A DNA stretch of 64,000 nucleotides from Streptomyces griseoviridis (GTDB taxonomy: Bacteria; Actinomycetota; Actinomycetes; Streptomycetales; Streptomycetaceae), in the NCBI RefSeq assembly GCF_005222485.1, contig NZ_CP029078.1:1240001-1304000 (forward strand), in the 5' to 3' direction. This document shows positions 32,555 through 41,462 of this stretch, piece by piece (the stretch's first letter is position 1; each line of letters begins with the position of its first letter). The notes below the pieces were generated by a model. The model searched no databases. It saw only the letters and a list, made by a program, of their open reading frames with translations, and had not been told where the DNA came from. The position numbers were made by a program, and so were the translations under genes.

Positions 32555-32584
32555 TTGACGCCGGCCCGCTTCCCTTCCTAGAAA
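32555..32584 (+). promoter_or_regulatory. Sigma70-like promoter of glucanase gene
   Basis: TTGACG (32555-32560) and TAGAAA (32579-32584) are 18 bases apart, followed 36 bases later by the ATG at 32620. This fits a HrdB-type promoter with the two AGGTCYGTACCT boxes directly upstream. Confidence 0.45.
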
Positions 32585-32619
32585 CGGAGGGAAGCATTCC
32601 CCCCACGGAAGGCCGACCC

Positions 32620-33468
32620 ATGAACTCCGCACGCCTGTTGCGCAGATGTCTCTTCACCACCCTGTCCGTCGCGCTCGTCGCCAGTGCCGCCGTGGCCCCC
32701 ACCCACGCGGCACCCCGGTCGGCGGCGGCCGTCACCTTCTCCGACACCTTCGACGGAGCCGCCGGATCAGGCGTCGACCCCGCCAAGTGGCAGACCGAGA
32801 CCGGCGACAACGTCGACAACCACGAGCGGCAGTACTACACGCAGGGAACCGACAACGCGCGCCTCGACGGCCAGGGGCACCTGGTGATCGAGGCCCGCCG
32901 CGAGAACCCGGGCAACTACCAGTGCTGGTACGGGAGCTGCGAGTACACCTCGGCGCGGCTGAACACCTCGGGCAGGTTCACCGCCACCTACGGGCATGTC
33001 GAGGCCCGCATGAAGATCCCGCGCGGCCAGGGGATCTGGCCCGCGTTCTGGATGCTCGGCCAGGACATCGGCGACGTCGGCTGGCCCGAGTCGGGTGAGA
33101 TCGACGTGATGGAGAACGTCGGCTTCGAGCCGTCGACGGTCCACGGCACCCTGCACGGGCCCGGCTACTCGGGTTCGGGAGGGATCGGCGCCGCGTACAC
33201 GCTGCCGAACGGGCAGGCGTTCGCCGACGACTTCCACACCTTCGCGGTGGACTGGGCGCCGGACAGCATCACCTGGTCCGTGGACGGCACCGTCTACCAG
33301 ACCCGCACCCCGGCCGACCTCGGCGGCAACCGGTGGGTCTTCGACAAGCCGTTCTTCCTGATCATGAACCTCGCGGTCGGCGGCTACTGGCCCGGCGACC
33401 CCGACGGATCGACGTCCTTCCCGCAGCAGTTGGTGGTCGACGAGGTGACGGTCACGACCAGCGGCTGA
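32620..33468 (+). CDS. Secreted GH16 endo-beta-1,3-glucanase-like hydrolase
   Basis: A 282-residue exported enzyme. A Sec signal (LLRRCLFTTLSVALVASAAVAPTHA) is cut near residue 30. The rest is a single glycoside hydrolase family 16 domain. The catalytic motif GEIDVMENVG supplies the two Glu acids with the ExDxxE spacing. RGQGIWPAFWMLG and FHTFAVDWAPDSITWSVDG are further GH16 hallmarks. It should cut laminarin-type beta-1,3-glucans, for example of fungal walls. There is no carbohydrate-binding module. The ATG has GGAAGG before it. It stands alone between polyene-cluster genes on the other strand; a wall-cutting enzyme beside an antifungal cluster is suggestive, but no link is shown. Confidence 0.9.
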   Translation: MNSARLLRRCLFTTLSVALVASAAVAPTHAAPRSAAAVTFSDTFDGAAGSGVDPAKWQTETGDNVDNHERQYYTQGTDNARLDGQGHLVIEARRENPGNYQCWYGSCEYTSARLNTSGRFTATYGHVEARMKIPRGQGIWPAFWMLGQDIGDVGWPESGEIDVMENVGFEPSTVHGTLHGPGYSGSGGIGAAYTLPNGQAFADDFHTFAVDWAPDSITWSVDGTVYQTRTPADLGGNRWVFDKPFFLIMNLAVGGYWPGDPDGSTSFPQQLVVDEVTVTTSG

Positions 33469-33483
33469 CGCCGCCTCCGGGCA

Positions 33484-33512
33484 CTGCCGCGTCCGGGTCC
33501 CGGGCGCGGCAG
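33484..33512. terminator. Bidirectional hairpin between convergent genes
   Basis: A stem of ctgccgcg/cgcggcag, extended inside by a ccggg/cccgg pair, lies 16 bases after the glucanase stop and 8 bases from the pabC stop. It can end transcription from both sides. Confidence 0.55.
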
Positions 33513-33519
33513 CACCCGG

Positions 33520-34293
33520 TCACAGCGGGTCGGCGGGCAGCGAGCGGTAGGTGTCGGCGAGCCGGCTCAGCACCGGGTGGACGGCCGGGTACGCGCGTTC
33601 GTCGATCCGTACCACGGGCCGCACCCCGGTGACCGCGTTCGTCGCGAACACCGCCTCGCAGTCGCCGAGTTCGGAGACCGACACCAGGTCGGTGACATCG
33701 TCGCCCGCCCGCCGCAGGAGCTGCCGGGTGGTGCCGGCCAGGATGTCGCCGCCCGGCCACACCACCTCGCCGTCGCGCACCAGGCCGATGTTCCAGGTCC
33801 CGCCCTCGAGGACCGCGCCGTCGGCGCCGGTGAGCAGGACGTCGTCGTAGCCGTCCCGCGCGGCCCGGCGGCGCAGCCGCAGGGTGGCGGCGAGGCCGAC
33901 GGACTTGACCTCGGGCAGGTCCCTGAGGTGGACGGCGGTCCGCACCCGCAGCGGTCCCGGGTCGGCGGCCGGGGCCGGCCGCGCGGTGACCAGGACCCGG
34001 GGGTGGGCGTCGGCGGCCATGGTGGCGAGGCCGAGCGCCGGGTCGAAGACCGTGACCCGGACGACCCGGCGGCCGCGTTCCGGGGCGGCGCGGCGGGCCA
34101 GGGCGCGGACCCGGTCGGGGTCGAGCGGGGTGCCGAAGAGGAGCCGGCAGTCGCGGATCAGCCGCTCCAGGTGGAGGTCGAGTCCGCGGACGGCGCCGTC
34201 CTCGACCAACAGGGTCGTGAAATGGCCGTAGTTGGTGACTGCCAGGGCGATCAGGTCGTCGGGGGCGGCTGGTTCGCCGTCCAGCTCGATCAT
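33520..34293 (-). CDS. pabC: 4-amino-4-deoxychorismate lyase
   Basis: A 257-residue PLP enzyme of the class IV aminotransferase fold. It has an N-terminal segment with TLLVEDGAVRGLDLHLERL, the Lys in DLPEVKSVGLAATL, and ILAGTTRQLLRRAG with the phosphate-binding Thr pair. It should split 4-amino-4-deoxychorismate into pyruvate and p-aminobenzoate, completing the pathway begun by PabAB at 49768-51909. The ATG at 34293 has no strong ribosome site. It lies downstream of the PAS-LuxR regulator gene by 116 bases on the same strand. A housekeeping branched-chain aminotransferase is excluded by size and by the neighbourhood, which needs PABA as starter. Confidence 0.88.
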   Translation of the reverse strand: MIELDGEPAAPDDLIALAVTNYGHFTTLLVEDGAVRGLDLHLERLIRDCRLLFGTPLDPDRVRALARRAAPERGRRVVRVTVFDPALGLATMAADAHPRVLVTARPAPAADPGPLRVRTAVHLRDLPEVKSVGLAATLRLRRRAARDGYDDVLLTGADGAVLEGGTWNIGLVRDGEVVWPGGDILAGTTRQLLRRAGDDVTDLVSVSELGDCEAVFATNAVTGVRPVVRIDERAYPAVHPVLSRLADTYRSLPADPL

Positions 34294-34409
34294 GGCGTCA
34301 CCGTCAGGGGGAGGGCCGCCGGGTGCGGTGTGGACCGGGGCGGGCGGCGTGAGCGGGCGGGGCGGTGCGGCGGCCTGGCCCTCGAAGGCGTCGGCGTGAG
34401 GGCATCGTC

Positions 34410-35078
34410 TCACTTGATGAAGTCCTCGACGACCCGGGGCGGCCAGGTGCCGACCTTGAGGACGCCCATCGAGTAGGCGCGGGAGACGAGGGCGGCCCGG
34501 TTGGGGACCTTCAGGGCGCGCAGCAGCCCGGTGACGTGGTACTCGACGCCCTGCCTGCTGAGGTAGAGGCGGGAGGCGAGGGGGATGGTGGAGACGCCGG
34601 CGGCTATGCCTTCGAGGATGCGGGCGTCGATCTCGCTGAGGAGCCGCTTGCGCGGCGCGACGGCTGCCGCCGCCTCGGCCTTCTCGCCCGCGGCGGACAT
34701 CACCACGAGGATGGCGGCGACGTCGGGGGTGTGGGCGCCGCGCACGGCCATGGCGCTCAGCGGCAGCATGGACGCGGCGCTCTCCTGGCCGACGGCGATG
34801 ACCTCGGTGGCGAACCGGTGGCGCTTGCCCTCCAGCATCCGCGCGAACTGCCGCAGCAGCGGCTGCTGGACGCTGGGGTGGACGAGGTCGCAGAAGTGCT
34901 TGCCGCAGAGGTCGGCCGCGGGGCCGCCGAAGCGGCTGTCGAACTCCCGGTTCACCTGCTGGATGGTGAGGGCGGGATCGAGACAGGCGACGTAGGCGTC
35001 GGGCCGGTCGAAGTCCTCGGTGAGACCGGCGACCTGTTCCGGTGAACCGGCGGGTGCCGGGGTCTGCGCGCGGTCCAT
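34410..35078 (-). CDS. fscRI: PAS-LuxR transcriptional regulator of polyene cluster (PimM/FscRI type)
   Basis: A 222-residue regulator with a PAS domain at about 20-120 (AYVACLDPALTIQQVNREF, then GKHFCDLVHPSVQQPLL) and a LuxR-type helix-turn-helix at 165-215 (VSTIPLASRLYLSRQGVEYHVTGLLRALKV). This two-domain form is restricted to polyene clusters, where it activates PKS and tailoring genes through a 16-base operator. I choose ATG 35078; a TTG 27 bases earlier is possible. Upstream lies a 517-base region with repeated TTCGGTA boxes. The downstream gene is pabC. Homology to FscRI/PimM/NysRIV is strong from domain order and context. Confidence 0.88.
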   Translation of the reverse strand: MDRAQTPAPAGSPEQVAGLTEDFDRPDAYVACLDPALTIQQVNREFDSRFGGPAADLCGKHFCDLVHPSVQQPLLRQFARMLEGKRHRFATEVIAVGQESAASMLPLSAMAVRGAHTPDVAAILVVMSAAGEKAEAAAAVAPRKRLLSEIDARILEGIAAGVSTIPLASRLYLSRQGVEYHVTGLLRALKVPNRAALVSRAYSMGVLKVGTWPPRVVEDFIK

Positions 35079-35293
35079 GAGCGTGGTGTGGGGGGTGGGC
35101 GTCAAGGAACTCGGAACCCTTCTTCAAGAGCACTAACGGTGGCGGGAAGCAGGGATCCCACGAGCGGGACAGAGCCCTGCCATGAGCCTTGTCGAAAAAG
35201 GCGGTGCGTTGAAGCAGATGATTTGGATATTACGAAGGCGGGGAAGCACGGGTCAACGCGGGTCGGGCCTGACCTGCCAATCCTGTGGTATCT

Positions 35294-35354
35294 CCTTCGG
35301 TAGGTACGGTCCCGTACCGAAGGGGTTCGGTAGGGAGGGGTTCGGTGTTCGGTA
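35294..35354. promoter_or_regulatory. Cluster of TTCGGTA boxes upstream of fscRI
   Basis: Within 61 bases there are TTCGGTA at 35296, 35326 and 35348, TTCGGTG at 35341 and the inverted TACCGAA at 35315. The first and inverted copies form a 9-bp inverted repeat (ccttcggta/taccgaagg), with ggtacgg/ccgtacc nested inside. They lie about 220 bases before the PAS-LuxR start, in the only large gap of the regulator block. This density suggests a multi-site operator. The binder is unknown. Confidence 0.55.
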
Positions 35355-35539
35355 CCGCACCCCTCCACCAGTTCACGACCAGCAGAAACACCCCGCAGTC
35401 GACGAAATCACCCATCCCGCGGGAGTGAAAGCGCTTGCGCCCGGTCGGCCGCGCCGTACGGTCCCGCAAAGAGATGACAGAAGTTCAGGTATTCCCCGCC
35501 GGGCGGCCCGCCGTCACAGCGAGGAACCGCAAACGGAAA

Positions 35540-35582
35540 CGCCCGGACGCCCCCCGTAATATTCCGGGAGAAAGTCCGGGCG
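35540..35582 (-). terminator. Terminator after fscRII
   Basis: A 9-bp stem cgcccggac/gtccgggcg with a smaller inner hairpin begins 14 bases after the stop of the LAL gene at 35596. On the minus strand it is followed by TTTCCGTTT. It separates the LAL regulators from the PAS-LuxR gene, whose own promoter must lie in 35079-35540. Confidence 0.7.
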
Positions 35583-35595
35583 TCTTCCTCGTGTA

Positions 35596-38442
35596 TTACT
35601 TGGGGGCATCCCCGATTTCCGTGCCGGATACCAGCCCGATGAGTTCACGGCGGCCCGCGATGCCCACTTTCCGGTAGACATGCGTGAGGTGCTTCTCGAC
35701 GGCGCGCGAGCTGACCCGCAGCTCCCCCGCGATCTCCTGGTTGGTCAGCCCCCGGCAGGCGAGACCGGCCACCCGCCGCTCGGTCGGGGTGAGCAGATGG
35801 TGCGGGAAGGCCACCGGGGTGTGCCGGTCCCCGGTGCCGCCGACGGCGCGCTCGGCGAGGAAGGGCGCTCCGCAGGCGGTCGCCAGGGTGGCGGCCTCCC
35901 GGGCCAGCGCCTCCGACTCGGGCCCGCCGCCCAGGCGTTCGGAGAGCGACAGCAGCGCGCGGGCCAGTTCGAGCTGGTTGGCGGAGACCCGCAGCACGGT
36001 GACCGCCTCGCGCAGCAGGGCGATGCCGCGGCCGCCGTCCTCCAGGCGTCCGAGCAGCCGCATGGCGCGGCCGACGCCGACGGGCGCTCCCCACTGCTCG
36101 GCGCGGGCCAGCTCCTCCTCGGCGAGGGCGCGGGCGGTGCGGTGGTCGCCGAGCCTGCGGTGGACGCCGACGGCCCAGGAACGCCAGGGGAAGAGGACCG
36201 GGTTGTGCCAGCCGGCCGCCTCCAGTTGGCGGCCGCAGGACCTGAGGGAGTCGAGGGCGCCGGTGTGGTCGCCTGCGGCGATCTCGCGGGTGGCTTCGAG
36301 CAGGCGGAGGATGCCGGTGAGGGTGAGGCCCTGCGGGCGGATGCGGCTCGCGCGGCGCAGCACCCGTTCGGCGAGGGCGGGGTCGCGGGACTCCAGGGCG
36401 ACGATGGCGTGGGTCATCGTCGCGACGGTGCCCAGGGTGTGGTGGTCGGACTCGGTCATGCCGAGGGCGGTCTCGGACTGTTCGCGGGCCTGGGCGAGCC
36501 GGCCGCGGCCGAGGTGGACGAGGGCCTGTTCGATGTGGGCGAGGGCGTTGGCGGGGGCGGTGCGCCGGGTGTGGGCGCGGTGTTCGACGGCGAGCCAGGA
36601 GTCGACGGCCTCCACCGAGTCGGCGGCGATCATCGTGATGATGACCAGGGGCAGGGTGGAGTGGATGCGCGCGGAGGTGGCGGGTTCCCGGTCGAGGACG
36701 CGTTCGGCGAGCCGTACCACCTCGTCGGCGGGCATCCGGCAGCCGAGGGTGACGGCGCCGAGCAGGGCGATGGTCAACTCCCGTTCGGCGGCGGTGTCCA
36801 GGGGCGGTTCGGGGCCGAGTTCCCGCAACCGGTCGGCGGCCGCGGCGAGTACGGCGGGGTCCTCGTGGCCGCAGTGGCGCAGTCTGGCCTCAAGGCGCAG
36901 CGCGAGGTCGCGGTCGGCGCCGGTGAGCAGGTCGGCGGGGCCGAGTCCTTCGGCGGCCTGTCTGAGCAGTTCGACGACGGTGAGCAGGGCGGGGCCGAGC
37001 GGGGTGGGTGAGATGCGCAGCGCGGCGACGGCGCGGTCGCGGGGTTCGGGCAGCAGGGTCATCGCCTGGGCGATGTGCCGTTCACAGGCGAGGGGGTCGA
37101 ACCCCCTTTCTGCGGTGGCGAGTTCGACGAGGAGGCGGGCGCGTCCCACGCCGTCGGCGGGGCTGTCGAGCAGGGCGCGCTGGAGGTAGCGGGCGGCGGC
37201 GTCGGGGGCGCCGCGGCGCAGCGCGGTGTCGGCGGCGGCGCGCAGGACGTCGACGGCCCACGGCTGGTGGCGGGTGACGACGGCCATGAGCTGGGCGGCG
37301 ACCTGTTCGGCGGGGGCGCCTGCGGAGTAGAGGAGGGCGGCGGCCTCGTCGTGCAGCCGTTCCCGCTGGACCATGGTGAGGGTGGACTCGGCGGCGTCGC
37401 GGACGGCGCGGTGGACGAAGCGGGGTTCGTGGGCGGTGCGCGGTCCGTGGGCGGCGGCGAGCATGCCGAGGGCGCCGAGGGCGCGCAGGGCTCCCGAGTA
37501 GCCGATTGCGTCGAGTCCGGCGAGCCGGGCGAGCGCCTCGGGGGTGCCCTGTTCGCCGAGGACGGCGATGGCGGCGGCGAGGTCGCGGACCGCGGGCGGC
37601 TGGGTGCGCAGGATGCTGGCGATGCGTTCGCGCAGTTGGGAGGGGGCCAACCCGCGTGCCACGGCGGCGTGTTCGGCGAAGGGGCGGCGGCCGAGGACCT
37701 CGGTGCCGATGAGGGTCGACATGAGGAACAGGGGGTTGCCCGCGGAGACTTCGTGGCAGGCGACGACGAACTCCTCGTCGCCGGGCTCCCCGAAGCGTTC
37801 GCGGACCAGGGCGTGGGCGGCGGTGAGGCTGAGGGAGGCGGGCCGCAGGGTCTGGGTGGCGGCGTCGCGGACCTCGCGGATCAGGGTGTGGTGGGTGCGG
37901 GGGTCGCCGTCGCGCAGGGCGCAGACGATGACGGCCCGCAGTCCGTGCAGCCGTTTGGCGAGGTAGGTGAGCCAGCGCAGGGAGGGCACGTCGGACCACT
38001 GGAGGTCGTCGACGAGGATGAGCAGCCGGTTCTCGGTGCTGACGTTGGCGATCAGCGAGAAGAGTCCGTGCAGGACGGCCTCGGTGGCGGCGATGGCCTG
38101 GTCGGCGCCGGGTGAGGCGGCGTCGTCGGCGAGGACGTGCCGGGCGAAGGAGGCGTGGGCGTCCATCCAGCGGTCCCTGGCGTCCTCGGGCGAGTCGCTC
38201 AGCAGCGTCTCGAAGAGTTGCCGTACGACGCCGAACGCGAAGTCCTGTTCCATGGAGGCGGCGTTGGCCCGCAGCACCCGGATGTCGTCGTGGCCGTCGG
38301 CGAGTCCGGACAGCCGCTGAAGCAGGGCGGTGCGGCCGATCCCGAGCGGTCCGGTGAGCAGGACCAGGGAGGACCGTCCGTCGGTGGCGGCGCCCAGGGC
38401 GGCGTCGACCAGGGCGATCTCGGTGTTGCGCTCCAGCAGCAT
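35596..38442 (-). CDS. fscRII: LAL-type LuxR regulator of polyene cluster
   Basis: A 948-residue LAL regulator. The N-terminal P-loop is [19 protein letters not shown], where the Walker A Lys is Arg. The Walker B-like [19 protein letters not shown] is intact. A long TPR-like helical centre follows, and at the end a LuxR helix-turn-helix ([19 protein letters not shown] to [16 protein letters not shown]). Such proteins activate polyene genes. The ATG at 38442 lies four bases after the stop of fscRIII and has GGAGGG upstream. With fscRIII it forms one transcription unit ending at the hairpin 35540-35582. The Arg raises doubt about ATP hydrolysis. Confidence 0.85.
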   Translation of the reverse strand: MLLERNTEIALVDAALGAATDGRSSLVLLTGPLGIGRTALLQRLSGLADGHDDIRVLRANAASMEQDFAFGVVRQLFETLLSDSPEDARDRWMDAHASFARHVLADDAASPGADQAIAATEAVLHGLFSLIANVSTENRLLILVDDLQWSDVPSLRWLTYLAKRLHGLRAVIVCALRDGDPRTHHTLIREVRDAATQTLRPASLSLTAAHALVRERFGEPGDEEFVVACHEVSAGNPLFLMSTLIGTEVLGRRPFAEHAAVARGLAPSQLRERIASILRTQPPAVRDLAAAIAVLGEQGTPEALARLAGLDAIGYSGALRALGALGMLAAAHGPRTAHEPRFVHRAVRDAAESTLTMVQRERLHDEAAALLYSAGAPAEQVAAQLMAVVTRHQPWAVDVLRAAADTALRRGAPDAAARYLQRALLDSPADGVGRARLLVELATAERGFDPLACERHIAQAMTLLPEPRDRAVAALRISPTPLGPALLTVVELLRQAAEGLGPADLLTGADRDLALRLEARLRHCGHEDPAVLAAAADRLRELGPEPPLDTAAERELTIALLGAVTLGCRMPADEVVRLAERVLDREPATSARIHSTLPLVIITMIAADSVEAVDSWLAVEHRAHTRRTAPANALAHIEQALVHLGRGRLAQAREQSETALGMTESDHHTLGTVATMTHAIVALESRDPALAERVLRRASRIRPQGLTLTGILRLLEATREIAAGDHTGALDSLRSCGRQLEAAGWHNPVLFPWRSWAVGVHRRLGDHRTARALAEEELARAEQWGAPVGVGRAMRLLGRLEDGGRGIALLREAVTVLRVSANQLELARALLSLSERLGGGPESEALAREAATLATACGAPFLAERAVGGTGDRHTPVAFPHHLLTPTERRVAGLACRGLTNQEIAGELRVSSRAVEKHLTHVYRKVGIAGRRELIGLVSGTEIGDAPK

Positions 38443-38446
38443 ATGG

Positions 38447-41365
38447 TCAGCTGCCCTCCGATCCTTGGGCCAGTGCGCGCAGTTCCTCACGTCCGCGGAT
38501 GCGGAGTTTGCGGTAGACACCGCTCAGGCGCAGTTCGACGGTGCGGGTGGTGACCGAGAGGATCGTGGCGATCTCCCGGTTGCCGAGGCCGCGGGTGGCG
38601 AGGACCGCCGCCTCGCGTTCGGCGTCGCTGAGGCCGCGCCAGGCGGCCGGGACCCGGGTGTCCTGGCGCGGGGTCGGGTGGGGCGCGGTGGTTGCCTGGT
38701 GGCGGGCGGTGGCGTCCCTGGCGGAGGTGTCGGTGCGCAGGGTGGCGGCGATGTCCCCGGGCAGAATCGAACCGGCGGCGTTGAGGGAGACCACCGATCG
38801 GCGGTCGGCCTCGTCGCGTTCGGCGGAGGCCAGTTCGATGACGGCGCGGGTGTAGTCGGTGCGGGCGGGGGCCTCGCTGAGGGTGGCGACGGCGGCCCGC
38901 AGGTGTTCGACGCGCTGGTCGGCGACCACCATGGCGAGGCCGAGTTCGGCCCGCCCGAGCGGGCTGCTCGCGCCCCAGCGGCGGGCCAGGCTCAGCTCCT
39001 CGCGGGCCAGCCGCTGCGCCTCGTCGCCCGCGCCGAGGATGTGGGCGGTCTCGGCGGCGAACGAACGCCAGGGCACCTCGGCGGGGTTGACGCAGCCGAA
39101 GCGCAGCAGCCAGCGGCCGGCCGCGCGGAAGTACTCCCTTGCCTGGTACGGCTCGTCGCGGACGTGGGCCAACGCCCCCTGGGCGAACAGCAGGTAGGCG
39201 GTGGTGGCGCACTCCTGGGCGAGGCGCGGCACCGGCCGGGCGACGGTCTCGGCGGCGCGGTCGATGTGGCCGCGCTGGATGTCGGAGATGACGCTCAGCG
39301 CGATCCAGTACGGCATGAACAGCGGATGGCGTCCGGCGGGCGGCAGTTCGACCTCGGCGGCGGCCAGGTCGCGGGAGGCGGCGTCGGGGCGGCCGTGTCT
39401 GATGTGCAGGTCGGCGCGGACGGAGAGGATGTGCGCGACGGCGAGGGAGGAGCGCTCGCGGTGGGCCTCGGAGAGCATCTCGGCGAGGTGGCTCTCGACC
39501 TCGTCGCCGTCGTCGGTGAGGAGCAGCGCGCGGCAGGCGAAGAGGCGGGGCACCACGAGCGGCGGGCGGCCCGCCGGGTCGGGGGCGAGGGCGGCCCGGC
39601 CGAGTCTGCGGGCCTCGTCGATGTGGGCGCCGGCCACGGCGTGCTGCCAGGCCCGCAGTCCGGCGACTGCGGGGCTGTGCGAGTGGTCGGGGAGCGCGGG
39701 GGTGGGGAGGATGTCGAGTTCGGTGCCGTCGTGGCGCAGGCAGTCGCCGATCCTCAACAGGGCGGCCATCTCGTGCTGTTCGGCCACCGTGGGGCCGGTG
39801 CCCTGGCCGGCTCCCGCGGGTGTGTCGGTGGTGCAGTGGGCGGCGGCGTGGGTGCCGGGCGACTTGGGGGGTGTGAGGGGGGCCGCGTCCGGGCGGCCCC
39901 GGTGCGGGCGTCTGCTCGGGACGCCGTCGCCGGGGAGTGCGGAGAGGTCGCCGGACTCGGCGAGGGCGAGGCGGGCGGAGCGGGTGTCGCCGCCGAGGAG
40001 GCACAGGTCGACGGCGCGGGAGCGCAGCCCGGTGCCGGGGGTGCGGATCAGGCCGTGCAGCCGGCGTTCGGCGGCGGCGGGCACGGAGAGCATCTCCACG
40101 GAGGCCAGTTGGTACTCGACGCGGGCCCGGGTCTCGGCGTCCAGGGGTTCGTCGAGGGCGCGGGCGAGGTAGCCGGCCGCGCGGTCGCGGTCTCCGCCGC
40201 GCAGGGCTGCGGTGTAGCCGCGGCGCAGGGTGTCGACGGCCCAGGGCGCGCCGACCGGGCGGGCCAGCATCAGCAGGTCGGCGATGCCCTGGTCGTCGGC
40301 GGCGACCCGCTGGGCGAGCCGGGCGGCGCGGGCGTGGAGGTCGGCGCGGTCGGCGGCGGGCATCTCTTCGAGGACGCGGGCCCGGACAACGCTGTCAGGG
40401 ATGTAGGGGGCGCCGTCCTTCAGGGTGGTGAGGCCGCTGGCCTGGAGCGCGGCGCGCAGCCGGGCCTCGGGTACGGCGTGCGGTCCCGCGAGTCCGCAGA
40501 CCAGCGGGAAGTCGAGGAGGTCGCCGCAGACGGCGAGGGCGCGCAGGGCGTCGACGGCGGCGGGGTCGCGCAGTTCGCTGAGCGCCTTGGCGGCGTGGTC
40601 GCCGACCACTTCGGCGGTGAGGGCGCGCAGCTGTCCGACGGACTCGGCGAGCGGGCGGTGCCCCTCGCGGGTGAAACGTTCCAGGGCGTCGTGCAGGACG
40701 GCCGGGTTGCCGCGGGTGGCGTCGGCGACGGCGGCGGTGAAGGCGGGGGCGCCCGGGGTGCCGCAGACCGCGCGGACGGCGTCGGCGGTGCCGCTCGCGG
40801 TGAGCGGCGGCAGGGCGAGTTCGATGGTGCTGACGACGCTGGTGAGGGAGGTGCCGACGCTCCACTCGGGGCGGGTGATGGCGGCGCCCGTGCTGCTGGT
40901 GAGCAGCGCGAGCGGGACCCGGGGCAGCCGTCTGACCAGGGCTTCGAGCCAGCGCAGTGAGGCGACGTCGAGCCACTGGACGTCCTGCACCACGAGGAGG
41001 GTGGGGCGGTCGCGGGCGGCGGTGAGGAGTCCGCCGAGGCCGGGCAGTCCGCCGGACTGGTCCTGGGAGAGGAAGAGGCGCGGGGCGAGGTCGCGGTCCT
41101 CGCCGGTGAGGAGCTGGGCGACGACGCCGTAGCGGAGTTGGTCCTCGGCGGGGGTGGCGCGGGCCGTCAGGACGCGCAGGCCGGCGCTCGTCGCCTGTTC
41201 GGCGGCCCAGCGCAGCAGGGCGTTCTGTCCGAGTCCGGGTTCTCCGGTCACGGTGACCACGGCGGGGCGCGCGGACCGGAGCTCGCCGATCATGGCCGAG
41301 AGCACAGCCTGCTCGCGGTCGCGCTCCAGGAGCGGGAACTCGGGGGACGGCATAGAGGTGATCAT
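38447..41365 (-). CDS. fscRIII: LAL-type LuxR regulator with degenerate Walker A
   Basis: A 972-residue LAL regulator. Its P-loop segment is [17 protein letters not shown]: the Lys and Thr/Ser of Walker A are Gln and Asn, so normal ATP binding is unlikely. The Walker B-like strand is [19 protein letters not shown], which has kept Asp. A helical centre leads to the LuxR DNA-binding domain ([19 protein letters not shown] to [16 protein letters not shown]). I choose ATG 41365, with GCGGAA five bases before it. It lies 97 bases after fscRIV in an AT-rich gap that may hold a promoter, and four bases before fscRII. Its role as pathway activator is inferred from FR-008/candicidin. Confidence 0.85.
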   Translation of the reverse strand: MITSMPSPEFPLLERDREQAVLSAMIGELRSARPAVVTVTGEPGLGQNALLRWAAEQATSAGLRVLTARATPAEDQLRYGVVAQLLTGEDRDLAPRLFLSQDQSGGLPGLGGLLTAARDRPTLLVVQDVQWLDVASLRWLEALVRRLPRVPLALLTSSTGAAITRPEWSVGTSLTSVVSTIELALPPLTASGTADAVRAVCGTPGAPAFTAAVADATRGNPAVLHDALERFTREGHRPLAESVGQLRALTAEVVGDHAAKALSELRDPAAVDALRALAVCGDLLDFPLVCGLAGPHAVPEARLRAALQASGLTTLKDGAPYIPDSVVRARVLEEMPAADRADLHARAARLAQRVAADDQGIADLLMLARPVGAPWAVDTLRRGYTAALRGGDRDRAAGYLARALDEPLDAETRARVEYQLASVEMLSVPAAAERRLHGLIRTPGTGLRSRAVDLCLLGGDTRSARLALAESGDLSALPGDGVPSRRPHRGRPDAAPLTPPKSPGTHAAAHCTTDTPAGAGQGTGPTVAEQHEMAALLRIGDCLRHDGTELDILPTPALPDHSHSPAVAGLRAWQHAVAGAHIDEARRLGRAALAPDPAGRPPLVVPRLFACRALLLTDDGDEVESHLAEMLSEAHRERSSLAVAHILSVRADLHIRHGRPDAASRDLAAAEVELPPAGRHPLFMPYWIALSVISDIQRGHIDRAAETVARPVPRLAQECATTAYLLFAQGALAHVRDEPYQAREYFRAAGRWLLRFGCVNPAEVPWRSFAAETAHILGAGDEAQRLAREELSLARRWGASSPLGRAELGLAMVVADQRVEHLRAAVATLSEAPARTDYTRAVIELASAERDEADRRSVVSLNAAGSILPGDIAATLRTDTSARDATARHQATTAPHPTPRQDTRVPAAWRGLSDAEREAAVLATRGLGNREIATILSVTTRTVELRLSGVYRKLRIRGREELRALAQGSEGS

Positions 41366-41462
41366 ATATTTCCGCGAGAACACGGGAGCTACATGTAACC
41401 TGTTGTTCTTTTTGTTGGCTTTTCTCCTTTCTGTTGTGCGATGTCGACGGAGCGCGCGGCGC

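Noticed and set aside
35149..35163. gggatccc inside cagggatcccacgag as a PimM-type operator
   Set aside because: The two-base AT spacer between the half-sites is missing and the flanking CT/AG pairs do not fit.
38330..40960. An 876-residue open frame on the plus strand opposite fscRIII
   Set aside because: The translation is low-complexity Gly/Ala/Glu sequence, with no start site. The minus strand encodes a full LAL regulator.
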